DNA of 16,763 nt from UCB2 sp964475735 (GCA_964475735.1 CAYYYI010000054.1:1-16763); one strand, 5' to 3'. Counted from the stretch's first letter, positions 6,208-13,593 are shown. Program-made: numbers and translations. Notes: a model not told the origin generated them from the sequence alone.

Positions 6208-6849
6208 ATGAACAGGATTGCCAGTCTGCTGGCGGGAACGGTAACGACGGCGCTTTCGGGCGCGGCGGTTGCGGGCCTGGCCGCAAGCCAGGGGATACTC
6301 GCACCGGACCCGGAGCCCGCAACGGCGCAGGCCGAAGCCACAGCCGTTGTGGCGGAAGCATCCGAAACGGCCTGGGAGCCAGCCGCGACGGAAGCCGCGC
6401 AGCCGGTGACGCGCATCATTTACGTGGACAAGGAGCCGGTCATCCAAAGGCGCGAGGTGGTGCTGCCCCCACCGCACGGGAGCGCCGCCGTCTCCAGCGG
6501 CGACGACTCGGCGCCCGATCCCACGGCCCCGCCCGCCACGGCGACTGCGGCCGCGCCCGCAGCGCCGCCGGCGAGCGCAGCTTCAGCGCCTCCGCCGGTC
6601 TCTGTGTCCGCGCCGGGTTCGCCGGGGGACAATCAGTCCGGGCCACCAAGCGATCCGCGTTCGGCGGAGGCCACCGCACCGCCTTCATCACCGAGTTCGA
6701 GCGACAGCGGGAGCGGTAGCCACGACGACGATGGGGACGGCGATCACGACCACGATGAAGACGGCCATGACGGTGAGGACGAGCACGAAGATGAGGACAA
6801 ACACGACGGCGATGACGAAGACAATCACGCCGACGAGGACCGCAAATGA
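6208..6849 (+). CDS. Secreted or anchored protein with His/Asp-rich C-terminal tail (right arm)
   Basis: This 213-residue product starts at the ATG preceded by GGAAAGGGG (six-base spacing); longer in-frame starts have no such site. It has an N-terminal hydrophobic segment (about 5-28), an Ala/Glu-rich stretch, a strand-like element VTRIIYVDKEPV (68-78), a Pro/Ala/Ser-rich linker (about 87-170), and a 42-residue tail (172-213) made almost only of Asp, Glu, Gly and seven histidines. The build matches the left-arm protein (2751-3137): export segment, linker, acidic His block. It overlaps the next gene by four bases (ATGA). Probably an extracytoplasmic cation-binding protein; no known family recognised, and the metal is unknown. 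Confidence 0.8.
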   Translation: MNRIASLLAGTVTTALSGAAVAGLAASQGILAPDPEPATAQAEATAVVAEASETAWEPAATEAAQPVTRIIYVDKEPVIQRREVVLPPPHGSAAVSSGDDSAPDPTAPPATATAAAPAAPPASAASAPPPVSVSAPGSPGDNQSGPPSDPRSAEATAPPSSPSSSDSGSGSHDDDGDGDHDHDEDGHDGEDEHEDEDKHDGDDEDNHADEDRK

Positions 6850-7511
6850 GCCGCCCGGGCGGGAAGCAGGTGAAGTTCCTGCTCACGCGGATGCTCACCG
6901 CGGCGGGTGCAACAGCGGTATTCGTCTCGCTGTGGGCTTCCGTGGCGGCGACGGCGCGTCTTGACGAGCAGGTAGACGAGGGCGAGGCGGAGACCTGGGA
7001 GGAGCAGCCTCTGGAGCAGGATGGCTGGCGCTGGGACAAGGCGACCGGGCAGTGGGTCGCGATTGAGGAGCCCGCGGCCCCGGGGGCGGACGCGGCGGCC
7101 CTTCGCGCGCCCGAGCAGGTCGTGGTGGTGGAGCGGCAGGCGGTCTACTACTACGTGACCTACGTGTACGAGGCTGCCCCTGTGGAGGCGACGCCAAATG
7201 GCGCGGCCGCTGGCACGGGATCCGGGGCGGCAGCGAGCCCGCCGGCGACTGCCTCGGCGCCAAATGCGGATTCCCCGTCTCTGCTGCCGCCGGCGCCGGC
7301 CGGCACAGGGGCCTCTTCCAGGGATGAGCCACAGGGGCCGCCTCCGCCTGCATCGACGCCTCCGCCCCTCGCGCCGGTGGCCCCTGCTGCTCCGGTGGGC
7401 CCGGCTGCTCCTGTGGGCCCGGTGGCGACACCTCCGCCCGCCGCCACGGCGCCGCCGCCGCCAAAGCCACCTCCCCCACCGGCGACAGCAAAGAAGACGA
7501 AGGGATCGTGA
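6846..7511 (+). CDS. Pro-rich membrane-anchored protein (right arm)
   Basis: The 221-residue protein has a basic start (GGKQVKF), one hydrophobic segment (about 14-36), an acidic/Trp segment (EAETWEEQPLEQDGWRWDKA), a strand-rich element VVVVERQAVYYYVTYVYE (around 98-115), and a long Pro/Ala tail ending in PPPPKPPPPP and a basic KKTKGS. No catalytic motif is visible. The hydrophobic/aromatic element resembles VTRIIYVDKEPV in the gene before it, so the two may interact or share origin. It takes the same place as the small protein at 2481-2750 in the left arm. Overlaps its upstream neighbour by four bases and ends one base before the haem protein ATG. It may span the envelope or link the His-rich protein to the haem protein (inference). 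Confidence 0.75.
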   Translation: MSRPGGKQVKFLLTRMLTAAGATAVFVSLWASVAATARLDEQVDEGEAETWEEQPLEQDGWRWDKATGQWVAIEEPAAPGADAAALRAPEQVVVVERQAVYYYVTYVYEAAPVEATPNGAAAGTGSGAAASPPATASAPNADSPSLLPPAPAGTGASSRDEPQGPPPPASTPPPLAPVAPAAPVGPAAPVGPVATPPPAATAPPPPKPPPPPATAKKTKGS

Positions 7512-7512
7512 G

Positions 7513-8178
7513 ATGAAGCTGTGGGCGCTCTTTGCGATGGCGGGCACGGCCGGAGCACTCGGAGGCGCGCGCCTGGTGACGGCGGGCCCGGCAGAGGGCC
7601 TGCTGCCTGAGGCCGGTGCACACGGGGCATGGTATGCGTCGCGAGCGGCAGGGCTGGCCGCCTACCTGTGCGTTTGGCTGGGTCTGGTAGGGGGACTGCT
7701 GATGTCGTCGGCCTGGTTCGATGGCATCATCGGCAGAGCGAGGCTGCTGGCGATACACCAGACGGCTTCGGTTGCGGGGGTGGTGCTCGGATTGGCTCAC
7801 GGGCTCGTGCTGATTCCAGACGGCTGGACGGACTTCGGAGTGGTTGACATTCTTGTGCCCTTCGCGTCGTACTACGAAGCCACGCTTTCGGGCCTGGGGA
7901 CGGTCTCGTTCTACCTGTTCGGGATTGTGACCTTTTCGTTCTGGCTGAGGAACCAGATCGGGGTGCAGACGTGGAAGAAGATCCACTACACGGCGTTCGT
8001 CGCATATGTGGCGGCGTTGTGGCACGGGGTGAAGATCGGGACCGACACGGGCGAGCTGTGGGTGCTGGGCATCTACATCATGACGAGCATGACGATCATC
8101 ACGGGGCTTGTAGTGCGCATGACGTACACGCGTCCGGCGCGCAAGAAGCCCGCCCCGGTTCAGGCGGTTGCGGCCTGA
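7513..8178 (+). CDS. Ferric-reductase-like transmembrane haem protein (right arm)
   Basis: The 221-residue polytopic protein is a paralogue of 1792-2484. Histidines H82, H96, H158 and H171 sit at the same spacing (14, 62, 13) as the four histidines there, in IHQTASVAGVVLGLAHG and KIHYTAFVAYVAALWHG. Shared blocks are WYASRAAGLAAY, DILVPFAS, SFWLR and GVKIGTDTG. About six membrane segments are visible, the first being a short N-terminal hydrophobic stretch. There is no flavin or NAD domain. GAAGGGATC lies just before the ATG, inside the end of the previous gene. It probably binds two b-type haems and moves electrons across the membrane. The closest well-studied relatives are MsrQ/YedZ, but no MsrP partner is present. 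Confidence 0.87.
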   Translation: MKLWALFAMAGTAGALGGARLVTAGPAEGLLPEAGAHGAWYASRAAGLAAYLCVWLGLVGGLLMSSAWFDGIIGRARLLAIHQTASVAGVVLGLAHGLVLIPDGWTDFGVVDILVPFASYYEATLSGLGTVSFYLFGIVTFSFWLRNQIGVQTWKKIHYTAFVAYVAALWHGVKIGTDTGELWVLGIYIMTSMTIITGLVVRMTYTRPARKKPAPVQAVAA

Positions 8179-8179
8179 A

Positions 8180-9235
8180 ATGAGTTCTTCCGACGAGCTG
8201 CTGCACGAGGCGATAGAGGGACGGATAGTCCTGGGGCCTGCCCACGCGGGAGTGGCCAGCCTTGCGCGGCTCGCCGGAAGAATGCGGCGAGTGGCTGTCC
8301 CGGGGCCGGATGCGGCGGCCATGGCGAGGATGGCCGCGCGGTTCGACGAACTGATCGAGGGGCGCCGCCGGACGGGCATGGCGGTGTGGCTTTTGGGGTG
8401 GCTGGGGGCGGGACCGCGGCCACGGGCGGTGGTGCAGCAGTTCGCGGCGGGCGCCTTGCTGGTTGTAGCGGCGACTACCGGCGCAGGCGCGGCGGCGGGT
8501 CACTCGCCGGTGGAGACGTTCGAAGGGATCGGGCGATTTGCGGTGAACGCGGTTGCCAACCTGGACCCGCGGGCCGGCAATGGCGCTCCTGGCTCTGTGG
8601 GCGACCCTGAGGTGGAGTCCGAAGGGGCGGCGCCCGCAGAATCGCGGACCCCGGGTCCGCGCGACGATGCAGACCCCTCGGCGACGCCGGCCCCGGGCAC
8701 GCCCACGCCCTCGACAGCAGACGGGGCTGCAACCGTTCCGCCTGCGCCGTCCCCCGCCGCCGGACAGGACCGGCAGCCAGAGACGCCGCCCGCGGCCACG
8801 ACAGTCGCGGCATCTACGCCATCTCCCTCACCAACAACAGCGCCAGCTTCGCCTTCGCCCGAACCCACGCCCACGAAGCCGGCTGGCACACCGGCGTCGC
8901 CGCAGACACCGAAGGCTACGAGCACGCCATCTCCCACCCCGTCCGGGACGCCGAGGCCGAGTCCATCGCCTTCGCCCACGGGGACGCCGCCAGGGCAGGC
9001 TTATTCGGCGGGCGAAGCGGGCATGGTTACGGTGCGCGTGGTGGGCAACGCGCTGGACATTGTTTCGGTGCAGCCGAACAACGGCTGGGCGGTCACGAAG
9101 CAACAGGAGAGCGGGCCCGAAGTTGAGGTCGTGTTCACGCAGGGAGAGCGGAAGATCGAGTTCAAGGCCACGCTGCACGAGGGGGAGGTGACCGTCACCG
9201 TCGAGGAAGACGGCTCTGAGGAGGGAGGCGATTGA
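8180..9235 (+). CDS. Single-pass membrane protein with Pro/Thr/Ser-rich stalk, candidate anti-sigma factor
   Basis: The 351-residue protein has an alpha-helical N-terminal region (1-80, DELLHEAIEGR...RFDELIEGRRR), a membrane segment (about 86-107), a Pro/Thr/Ser-rich stalk (about 130-275) and a beta-rich C-terminal domain (about 275-345). The helical N-terminus, likely cytoplasmic, and the position seven bases before an ECF sigma gene suggest a membrane anti-sigma factor similar to the DUF5667-type proteins often seen next to ECF factors in Chloroflexota; this is from memory and not proven here. The start at ATG 8180 lies one base after the preceding stop; a TTG at 8168 is an alternative. The stalk could cross the cell wall and the C-terminal domain could sense an outside signal. 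Confidence 0.7.
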   Translation: MSSSDELLHEAIEGRIVLGPAHAGVASLARLAGRMRRVAVPGPDAAAMARMAARFDELIEGRRRTGMAVWLLGWLGAGPRPRAVVQQFAAGALLVVAATTGAGAAAGHSPVETFEGIGRFAVNAVANLDPRAGNGAPGSVGDPEVESEGAAPAESRTPGPRDDADPSATPAPGTPTPSTADGAATVPPAPSPAAGQDRQPETPPAATTVAASTPSPSPTTAPASPSPEPTPTKPAGTPASPQTPKATSTPSPTPSGTPRPSPSPSPTGTPPGQAYSAGEAGMVTVRVVGNALDIVSVQPNNGWAVTKQQESGPEVEVVFTQGERKIEFKATLHEGEVTVTVEEDGSEEGGD

Positions 9236-9242
9236 GCGGCCG

Positions 9243-9875
9243 ATGATTGCGCTTGCCCCGGGGATGGAGATTAAGGGCTGCGAGTGGCGCGGGTTCCGGG
9301 CGCTGTTCGCGGCTCTTGCGCGGATTCCCTGGGGCGATGACGCCGATGAGTCAGGGGCGGCGACGCCGGCGATCGAACCGCTAAGGAACCGTGATCCCGA
9401 GGCGTGGCGGCGACTCTTTGCCGCGGAGATGCCGGCGGTCTACCGGTACGCGGTTTCACGGCTGGGAAACGCCGCCGACGCGGAGGACCTGGCGGGCAAT
9501 GTCTTCGCGGAGGCGTGGGAGCACGCGGCGTCCCTGGAGGACCGGGGGTTGCCGCCGCGGGCGTGGCTGTTCGGGATTGCGAGGAACCTGGTCAACACGC
9601 ACCGGCGGCGATGGTTGAAGCGGCAACCGATGCTGGCATTGGAGGCGCTTGACGGACAGGCGGATGACCGCGGGCTAAGCGCGGACCTGCTCGACCTGGC
9701 GCGCGGAGTGGCAGCGCTGACGGCCGGGCACGCTGAAGTGATTACACTCAGGTTCATCCACGGGCTTTCGCTGCAGGAGACGGCAGAGGTGCTCCGGACG
9801 ACCGTAGATGGTGTAAAAGGGCGGCAGGCGCGGGCGCTCACGGAGTTGCGGGCGCGGCTGGGAGAAGAAGCCTAG
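9243..9875 (+). CDS. ECF-type RNA polymerase sigma factor
   Basis: The 210-residue sigma factor has region 2 (DPEAWRRLFAAEMPAVYRYAV...DAEDLAGNVFAEAWEHA, then RAWLFGIARNLVNTHRRR) and region 4 (AEVITLRFIHGLSLQETAEVL, then TVDGVKGRQARALTELR). An N-terminal extension of about 45 residues has no known motif; ATG 9264 would shorten it by seven residues, and GGAGG lies 14 bases before the first ATG. Encoded last in the right-arm string of genes, seven bases after its likely regulator. Its stop shares the palindrome CTAG (9872-9875) with the converging gene. It may transcribe the haem-protein operon itself, a usual ECF feedback pattern (inference). Confidence 0.9.
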   Translation: MIALAPGMEIKGCEWRGFRALFAALARIPWGDDADESGAATPAIEPLRNRDPEAWRRLFAAEMPAVYRYAVSRLGNAADAEDLAGNVFAEAWEHAASLEDRGLPPRAWLFGIARNLVNTHRRRWLKRQPMLALEALDGQADDRGLSADLLDLARGVAALTAGHAEVITLRFIHGLSLQETAEVLRTTVDGVKGRQARALTELRARLGEEA

Positions 9876-10726
9876 CGGCGGAAGCGGCTCAGGTCGGCGA
9901 CGAAGACGCTCGCGCCGGTGCGTTCGGGTGCGCCGCCCGCTCGCTCAATCGTGACGACGGCGCTTTCGTAGGTCTCCAGGCCCTGGGGAACGATGGCCTC
10001 GTGGCGCGCGAAGCCGGAGGCGTCGGCGTTGAAGGTGCCCAGGCTGTGGTACTTGCCCCCCGAGCTTGCCCAGAGCTGGTAGGTCTCGCCCTCGCCCAGC
10101 GGGCGGAGACGGCTGGCCACGAACCAGACCTTCTTCTGCCCCCCATCCCAAACCAGGCGGCCGAGCGAGTAGGCGCTCTGCTCGACTGCGAAGACCTCTG
10201 CGACGTCGCTTTCGGGCGAAAGAAGGGCCAGCAGCAGGTCGCGGTCGCCGCGGGCGGCCTGCTGGAGCTCCGCGGAGCGGCGCTCCTCGTCGTTCAGGCG
10301 GTGCGTGAGGGCGAGAATCTCGATCTTCTGGGAAAGCGCATCGTTGACCTGTACCGAGAGGCTGGTGTTTTCCTGCTGGAGGTCGTGCACCTGCCCCCGG
10401 ACCGTTAGCATGCCCGCCAGCGCCGCCACCGCGATGACCACGGCCGCAACGGCGGCGACCGCCCTGCCTGCACCGAGCACGCGCGTGAGCATCCGGGGGC
10501 GCTCGACGCCTGCCGCAAGGAAGGTCCGGCGGCGCAGGCGAGAGGGGGAGCGATGCGAGGGAACGGCGAAAGCGAGGGCCGACGCCACCTGCTGGGAAAC
10601 GCGAACGAGTTGCAGGCAGGCCGCGCAGGCGCCAAGGTGCGCCGCTATCTCCGCCTCGGCAACGGCGTCGAGGGAACCGATGGCGAATTCATCCGCCTCT
10701 TCCTGGGAAAGACAGCGGTCGGTCAT
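9872..10726 (-). CDS. Anti-sigma factor, zinc-finger type with RskA-like domain
   Basis: The 284-residue protein has an N-terminal cytoplasmic anti-sigma segment with the H-x3-C-x2-C motif (H30, C34, C37), a membrane segment at about 88-108, a coiled coil (111-160, VHDLQQENTSLSVQVNDALSQK) and a C-terminal extracytoplasmic RskA/anti-sigma-K domain (LGRLVWDGGQKKVWFVASRLRPLGEGETYQLWA, later LGTFNADASG and VVTIERAGG). It would hold the sigma factor at 10730-11404 inactive until released. It starts three bases after that gene's stop, the usual sigma/anti-sigma order. Confidence 0.92.
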   Translation of the reverse strand: MTDRCLSQEEADEFAIGSLDAVAEAEIAAHLGACAACLQLVRVSQQVASALAFAVPSHRSPSRLRRRTFLAAGVERPRMLTRVLGAGRAVAAVAAVVIAVAALAGMLTVRGQVHDLQQENTSLSVQVNDALSQKIEILALTHRLNDEERRSAELQQAARGDRDLLLALLSPESDVAEVFAVEQSAYSLGRLVWDGGQKKVWFVASRLRPLGEGETYQLWASSGGKYHSLGTFNADASGFARHEAIVPQGLETYESAVVTIERAGGAPERTGASVFVADLSRFRR

Positions 10727-10729
10727 GGC

Positions 10730-11404
10730 TCAATCGTCCCTGTCTTCGTCCTGCAACGCCCGGCGCAGTTTCTGCATGCCGAGCCGGATGCGGGTCTTGA
10801 TGGTTCCAAGCGGCTCACCGGTCTGGAGAGCTATCTCCTGCTGGGTCAGGCCGCGGAAGTATGCAAGTTCGAGGGCGCGTTGCTGCCCTGCCGGCAGGCA
10901 GCAGAGGGCAGCGCGGACGCGGGCGCGGATCTCGCTGACCTGAGCGGAAATGAGCGGGTCAGCGCCGGTAGCGGCGATGTGGCTCCATTGGCCGAGGTCG
11001 TCGCCGTCCGCTGACGGGAGCTCGCGGCGCTGACGCCGGCCACGGGCGCGAATCTCATCCACCGCGCGGTTGCGGGCGACGCTCATGAGCCACGTGATGA
11101 ACCGGCCGCGCTCTGCGATGAACGCCTGGGGGCGCCGCCAGAGCCGGATGAAGACGTCCTGGGTGGTGTCTTCGGCCAGCCCGGGGTCGGCGAGCACGCG
11201 CACCGAAGCCGAGTACACGAGATCCGCGTAGCGGTCGTACAGGACCACGAAGGCAAGTTCGTCACGGGCGGCGATGGCAGTCATGAGGGCCTCGTCGGAC
11301 CATTCGACCCGGATAGCGAGCGGATCGCCCGGCAGGCGGGCGATTTCGCCCGTCCTTGTAATGCTACGAACCCCGGTGGGGTCTGGATTGCCCTGCCACG
11401 CCAT
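10730..11404 (-). CDS. ECF-type sigma factor, SigK-like
   Basis: The 224-residue sigma factor has region 2 (DELAFVVLYDRYADLVYSASVRVL...AEDTTQDVFIRLWRRPQAF, then FITWLMSVARNRAVDEIRARGRRQ) and region 4 (LPAGQQRALELAYFRGLTQQEIAL, then PLGTIKTRIRLGMQKLRRAL). Coupled to the RskA-like anti-sigma gene downstream. A sigma70-type promoter sits just upstream (11422-11449), so basal expression does not need the factor itself. It is divergent from the HtrA-type protease gene; an envelope-stress role is likely but inferred from this neighbourhood. Confidence 0.93.
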   Translation of the reverse strand: MAWQGNPDPTGVRSITRTGEIARLPGDPLAIRVEWSDEALMTAIAARDELAFVVLYDRYADLVYSASVRVLADPGLAEDTTQDVFIRLWRRPQAFIAERGRFITWLMSVARNRAVDEIRARGRRQRRELPSADGDDLGQWSHIAATGADPLISAQVSEIRARVRAALCCLPAGQQRALELAYFRGLTQQEIALQTGEPLGTIKTRIRLGMQKLRRALQDEDRDD

Positions 11405-11421
11405 AGACAGCCCCGATGGGC

Positions 11422-11449
11422 ATCATACGCTTCGCCGTGGTCCTGCCAA
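11422..11449 (-). promoter_or_regulatory. Sigma70-type promoter for the sigma/anti-sigma operon
   Basis: On the minus strand, TTGGCA (11449-11444), a 16-base spacer and TATGAT (11427-11422). The start site would fall near 11415, giving a leader of only about 11 bases before the ATG at 11404. Confidence 0.55.
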
Positions 11450-11451
11450 GG

Positions 11452-11489
11452 CTGGCGCGAGAGGGCTTTACTGGCCCTTTCGGCGCCAG
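11452..11489. repeat. Inverted repeat in the sigma/htrA divergent region
   Basis: CTGGCGC (11452-11458) pairs with GCGCCAG (11483-11489), and GAGGGC can pair with GCCCTTTC inside, around a short TTTACTG loop. It lies between the leftward promoter and the htrA start. It may be an operator or a structured leader element; the function is not shown. Confidence 0.45.
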
Positions 11490-11559
11490 GGCGGAGTTTA
11501 CGGTGAATTGCCGGGCTGGACGCGAGACTGAAGGCACACGTTCCAGGCAGGAGTTGGTT

Positions 11560-12681
11560 GTGAAACGAACAGCTGCGCGGCTGATGGCCGCATCCGTGGT
11601 GACACTCGCGTTGGCTTTCGGGGTGGCGTGCTCGTCGAGTTCAAGTGACGGGCCTGCGTCTGAGGCAGCCGGCGACGCAGCCGTCAACGGCGGCGGGGAA
11701 ACCGCGATCCTCACGTCGCAGCCGGTCGCGCGCCCCGCGGGCGAGATGAGCGTTGCGGGCGTGGTGAAGATGGCTGAGCCGGCGGTGGTGAAGATCACCA
11801 CGAGCACCGGCGTCGGCAGCGGGTTCGTGGTCGCCGAAGATGGGTACATCATCACGAACAACCATGTCATCGCCGGCGTCAGCGGGCGTCCGTCTTCGGC
11901 GATCGATGTGCACATGAGCGATGGCGCTGTCTACCGGGCGACCGTCGTCGGGACCGACACGCGCTCAGACATCGCGCTTCTCAAGATTGAGGCGACCGGG
12001 CTGCGGGCTCTGAAATTCGCGCAGTTGGCCGACGTGAGCGTTGGGCAGGACGTAGTCGCGATCGGTTACGCGCTGGACCTCTCCGGCGGCGATGGGCCAG
12101 GGTTCACCGTGACGCGGGGCATCGTTAGCGCGAAGAACCGCTCCACCAGCGAAACGGGCGGCACTCTCGGAGCCATCCAGACTGATGCGGCCATCAACCA
12201 CGGCAACAGCGGCGGCCCGCTCCTCACGCTTTCGGGCGAGGTTGTTGGTGTGAACACTTCCATCGCGCCGGACTACACCACCGGCGGCGTGGCCGCGGGC
12301 ATCGGTTTCGCGGTTGGCTCGGACATGGTCAAGGCTGTGTACGAGGAGCTTCGCGAGAACGGCAAGGTCAACCGCGGCCTCCTTGGCATCCAGGCATTCG
12401 AGCGACTCCTGCCGGCGAAGGCGAAAGAGCTTGGCGTTCCCGTTGAGCTGGGCGGCGTCTACCTCGACTCGGCCAGCGACGTCCCCGATGGGCCGGCCCG
12501 CCGGGCGGGGCTCAAGGCCGGCGACGTCATTGTCGCCGTCGGCGGCACGGCCACGCGCAACGAGGCTGACCTGGCGGTCGCCATGGTGAAGCACCGCGCC
12601 GGGCAGACGGTCGACCTGGCGGTCTACCGCGACGGCAAGAAGATGACGCTCCGGGTGACGTTGGGCACTCCGCCGCAGTAG
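11560..12681 (+). CDS. htrA: HtrA/DegP-family serine protease, lipoprotein, one PDZ domain
   Basis: I place the start at GTG 11560, because AGGAG lies six bases before it and the product then begins with a lipoprotein signal (MKRTAARL, hydrophobic core, GVAC with lipid-carrying C24). The 373-residue protein has the trypsin-like triad H102 (NNHVI), D137 (RSDIALLKI) and S217 (GNSGGPLL), then one PDZ domain (about 273-373, GPARRAGLKAGDVIVAVGG). The frame extends 48 codons further upstream, but without a leader or ribosome site. HtrA proteases degrade or refold damaged proteins outside the cytoplasm. Divergent placement beside an ECF/RskA pair suggests shared stress control. Confidence 0.93.
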   Translation: MKRTAARLMAASVVTLALAFGVACSSSSSDGPASEAAGDAAVNGGGETAILTSQPVARPAGEMSVAGVVKMAEPAVVKITTSTGVGSGFVVAEDGYIITNNHVIAGVSGRPSSAIDVHMSDGAVYRATVVGTDTRSDIALLKIEATGLRALKFAQLADVSVGQDVVAIGYALDLSGGDGPGFTVTRGIVSAKNRSTSETGGTLGAIQTDAAINHGNSGGPLLTLSGEVVGVNTSIAPDYTTGGVAAGIGFAVGSDMVKAVYEELRENGKVNRGLLGIQAFERLLPAKAKELGVPVELGGVYLDSASDVPDGPARRAGLKAGDVIVAVGGTATRNEADLAVAMVKHRAGQTVDLAVYRDGKKMTLRVTLGTPPQ

Positions 12682-12706
12682 CGGCGAGCGGCCCTGGAGG
12701 GCGTTC

Positions 12707-13339
12707 TCACCTGCGGGTGAAGCGGTTGGCGGCTGCGTCGACGCCTTCCTGGATGACGGCTTCGATGGCGTCGGCGGCCTGCCGGACGGCCTCCTCAAGG
12801 ACGCGACGGTCCTCGCCGTGCGGGTTGCTCAGCACCCAGCCGGCCACGACATCGGGGTCCCACGAGGGCTCGCCGCCGGCGAGCGGGCGCCCGATGCCGA
12901 TGCGCACGCGGACGAAATCGAGCCCCACGGCCTGGCCGATGCTCTTCAGGCCATTGTGACCCCCATGGCCGCCGCCGGCGCGAATGCGCAGGGCCCCTGC
13001 CGGCAGGTCCAACTCATCGTAGACAACGATGGTGTGCGGGAGGTCGCAGCCGGTCCACTGGAGAGCCTGGGCGACGGCTTTGCCGCTGAGGTTGACGAAC
13101 GTCTTGGGCTTCACGAGCGCGACGCGGGCGTCTGCAAACTGGCCAACGCCGATGTGCATGGTGCTTCCGGTGACCTTGAGCTGAGCGCCGGAGCGCTTCG
13201 CCAGGTCATTCACCACCCAGAACCCGACGTTGTGGCGGTTACGGGCATACTGCTCGCCCGGGTTGCCGAGCCCAACGATGAGCCAATCGGCCGCGTAGCG
13301 CGGTCCCGAGGGGGACGTCCGCCGCAGTTTGAACCGCAT
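12707..13339 (-). CDS. pth: Peptidyl-tRNA hydrolase (Pth)
   Basis: The 210-residue enzyme releases peptides from peptidyl-tRNA that dropped off ribosomes. Visible motifs are LIVGLGNPG with N26, the catalytic H36 in RNRHNVGF, KPKTFVNLSG, VVYDELDLPAG with D108, and GGGHGGHNGLKS with N129. There are about 18 extra residues before the usual start of the family (WLIVGLGNPG). ATG at 13339 was chosen; GTG at 13348 is an alternative, and GGGAGAG lies just upstream of both. It converges with htrA across 25 bases with only a weak GCCC/GGGC hairpin between them. Confidence 0.96.
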   Translation of the reverse strand: MRFKLRRTSPSGPRYAADWLIVGLGNPGEQYARNRHNVGFWVVNDLAKRSGAQLKVTGSTMHIGVGQFADARVALVKPKTFVNLSGKAVAQALQWTGCDLPHTIVVYDELDLPAGALRIRAGGGHGGHNGLKSIGQAVGLDFVRVRIGIGRPLAGGEPSWDPDVVAGWVLSNPHGEDRRVLEEAVRQAADAIEAVIQEGVDAAANRFTRR

Positions 13340-13380
13340 GGTGCACACACTCTCCCACTACGGCCGCTGACCGCAACCCG

Positions 13381-13411
13381 GCCGGTGTCGACAGGCGTTC
13401 GCCGCACCGGC
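13381..13411. repeat. Inverted repeat in the pth / small-protein divergent region
   Basis: GCCGGTG (13381-13387) pairs with CACCGGC (13405-13411); a smaller GGCG/CGCC hairpin lies inside. It is the only clear structure in the 83-base divergent gap between the pth start and the 56-residue membrane protein gene. Confidence 0.4.
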
Positions 13412-13422
13412 AGAATCGTGCG

Positions 13423-13593
13423 ATGGACCTGCTGGATTGGGGTGTTGGGCTCGTGTTCGAGACCCTGTACGGGGGCATCATTTTCGTCATCGCGCTGGTG
13501 GCGGCCATCCCCTATGGGATCTGGCAGGGCATCAAGAGGCTCACCCGGCGCAACCAGGGAGGAACGAATGGCAACGCGCGAACAGATAGCTGA
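13423..13593 (+). CDS. 56-residue single-span membrane protein
   Basis: The short frame encodes an acidic/aromatic start (MDLLDWGVGLVFETLYGG), one hydrophobic span (about residues 18-36, IIFVIALVAAIPYGIW) and a basic tail (KRLTRR), consistent with an N-out, C-in small membrane protein by the positive-inside rule. Third-position GC is high like that of neighbouring genes. No good ribosome site precedes the ATG. The last 26 bases overlap the start of the DinB-like gene in another frame, so the two may be translationally linked. No family recognised; it may be missed by automated annotation because of its size. Confidence 0.6.
   Translation: MDLLDWGVGLVFETLYGGIIFVIALVAAIPYGIWQGIKRLTRRNQGGTNGNARTDS

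Noticed and set aside
1792..8178. MsrPQ methionine sulfoxide repair system
   Set aside because: The haem proteins recall MsrQ, but no molybdopterin MsrP gene is present and the context (ApbE, acidic His proteins) is different.
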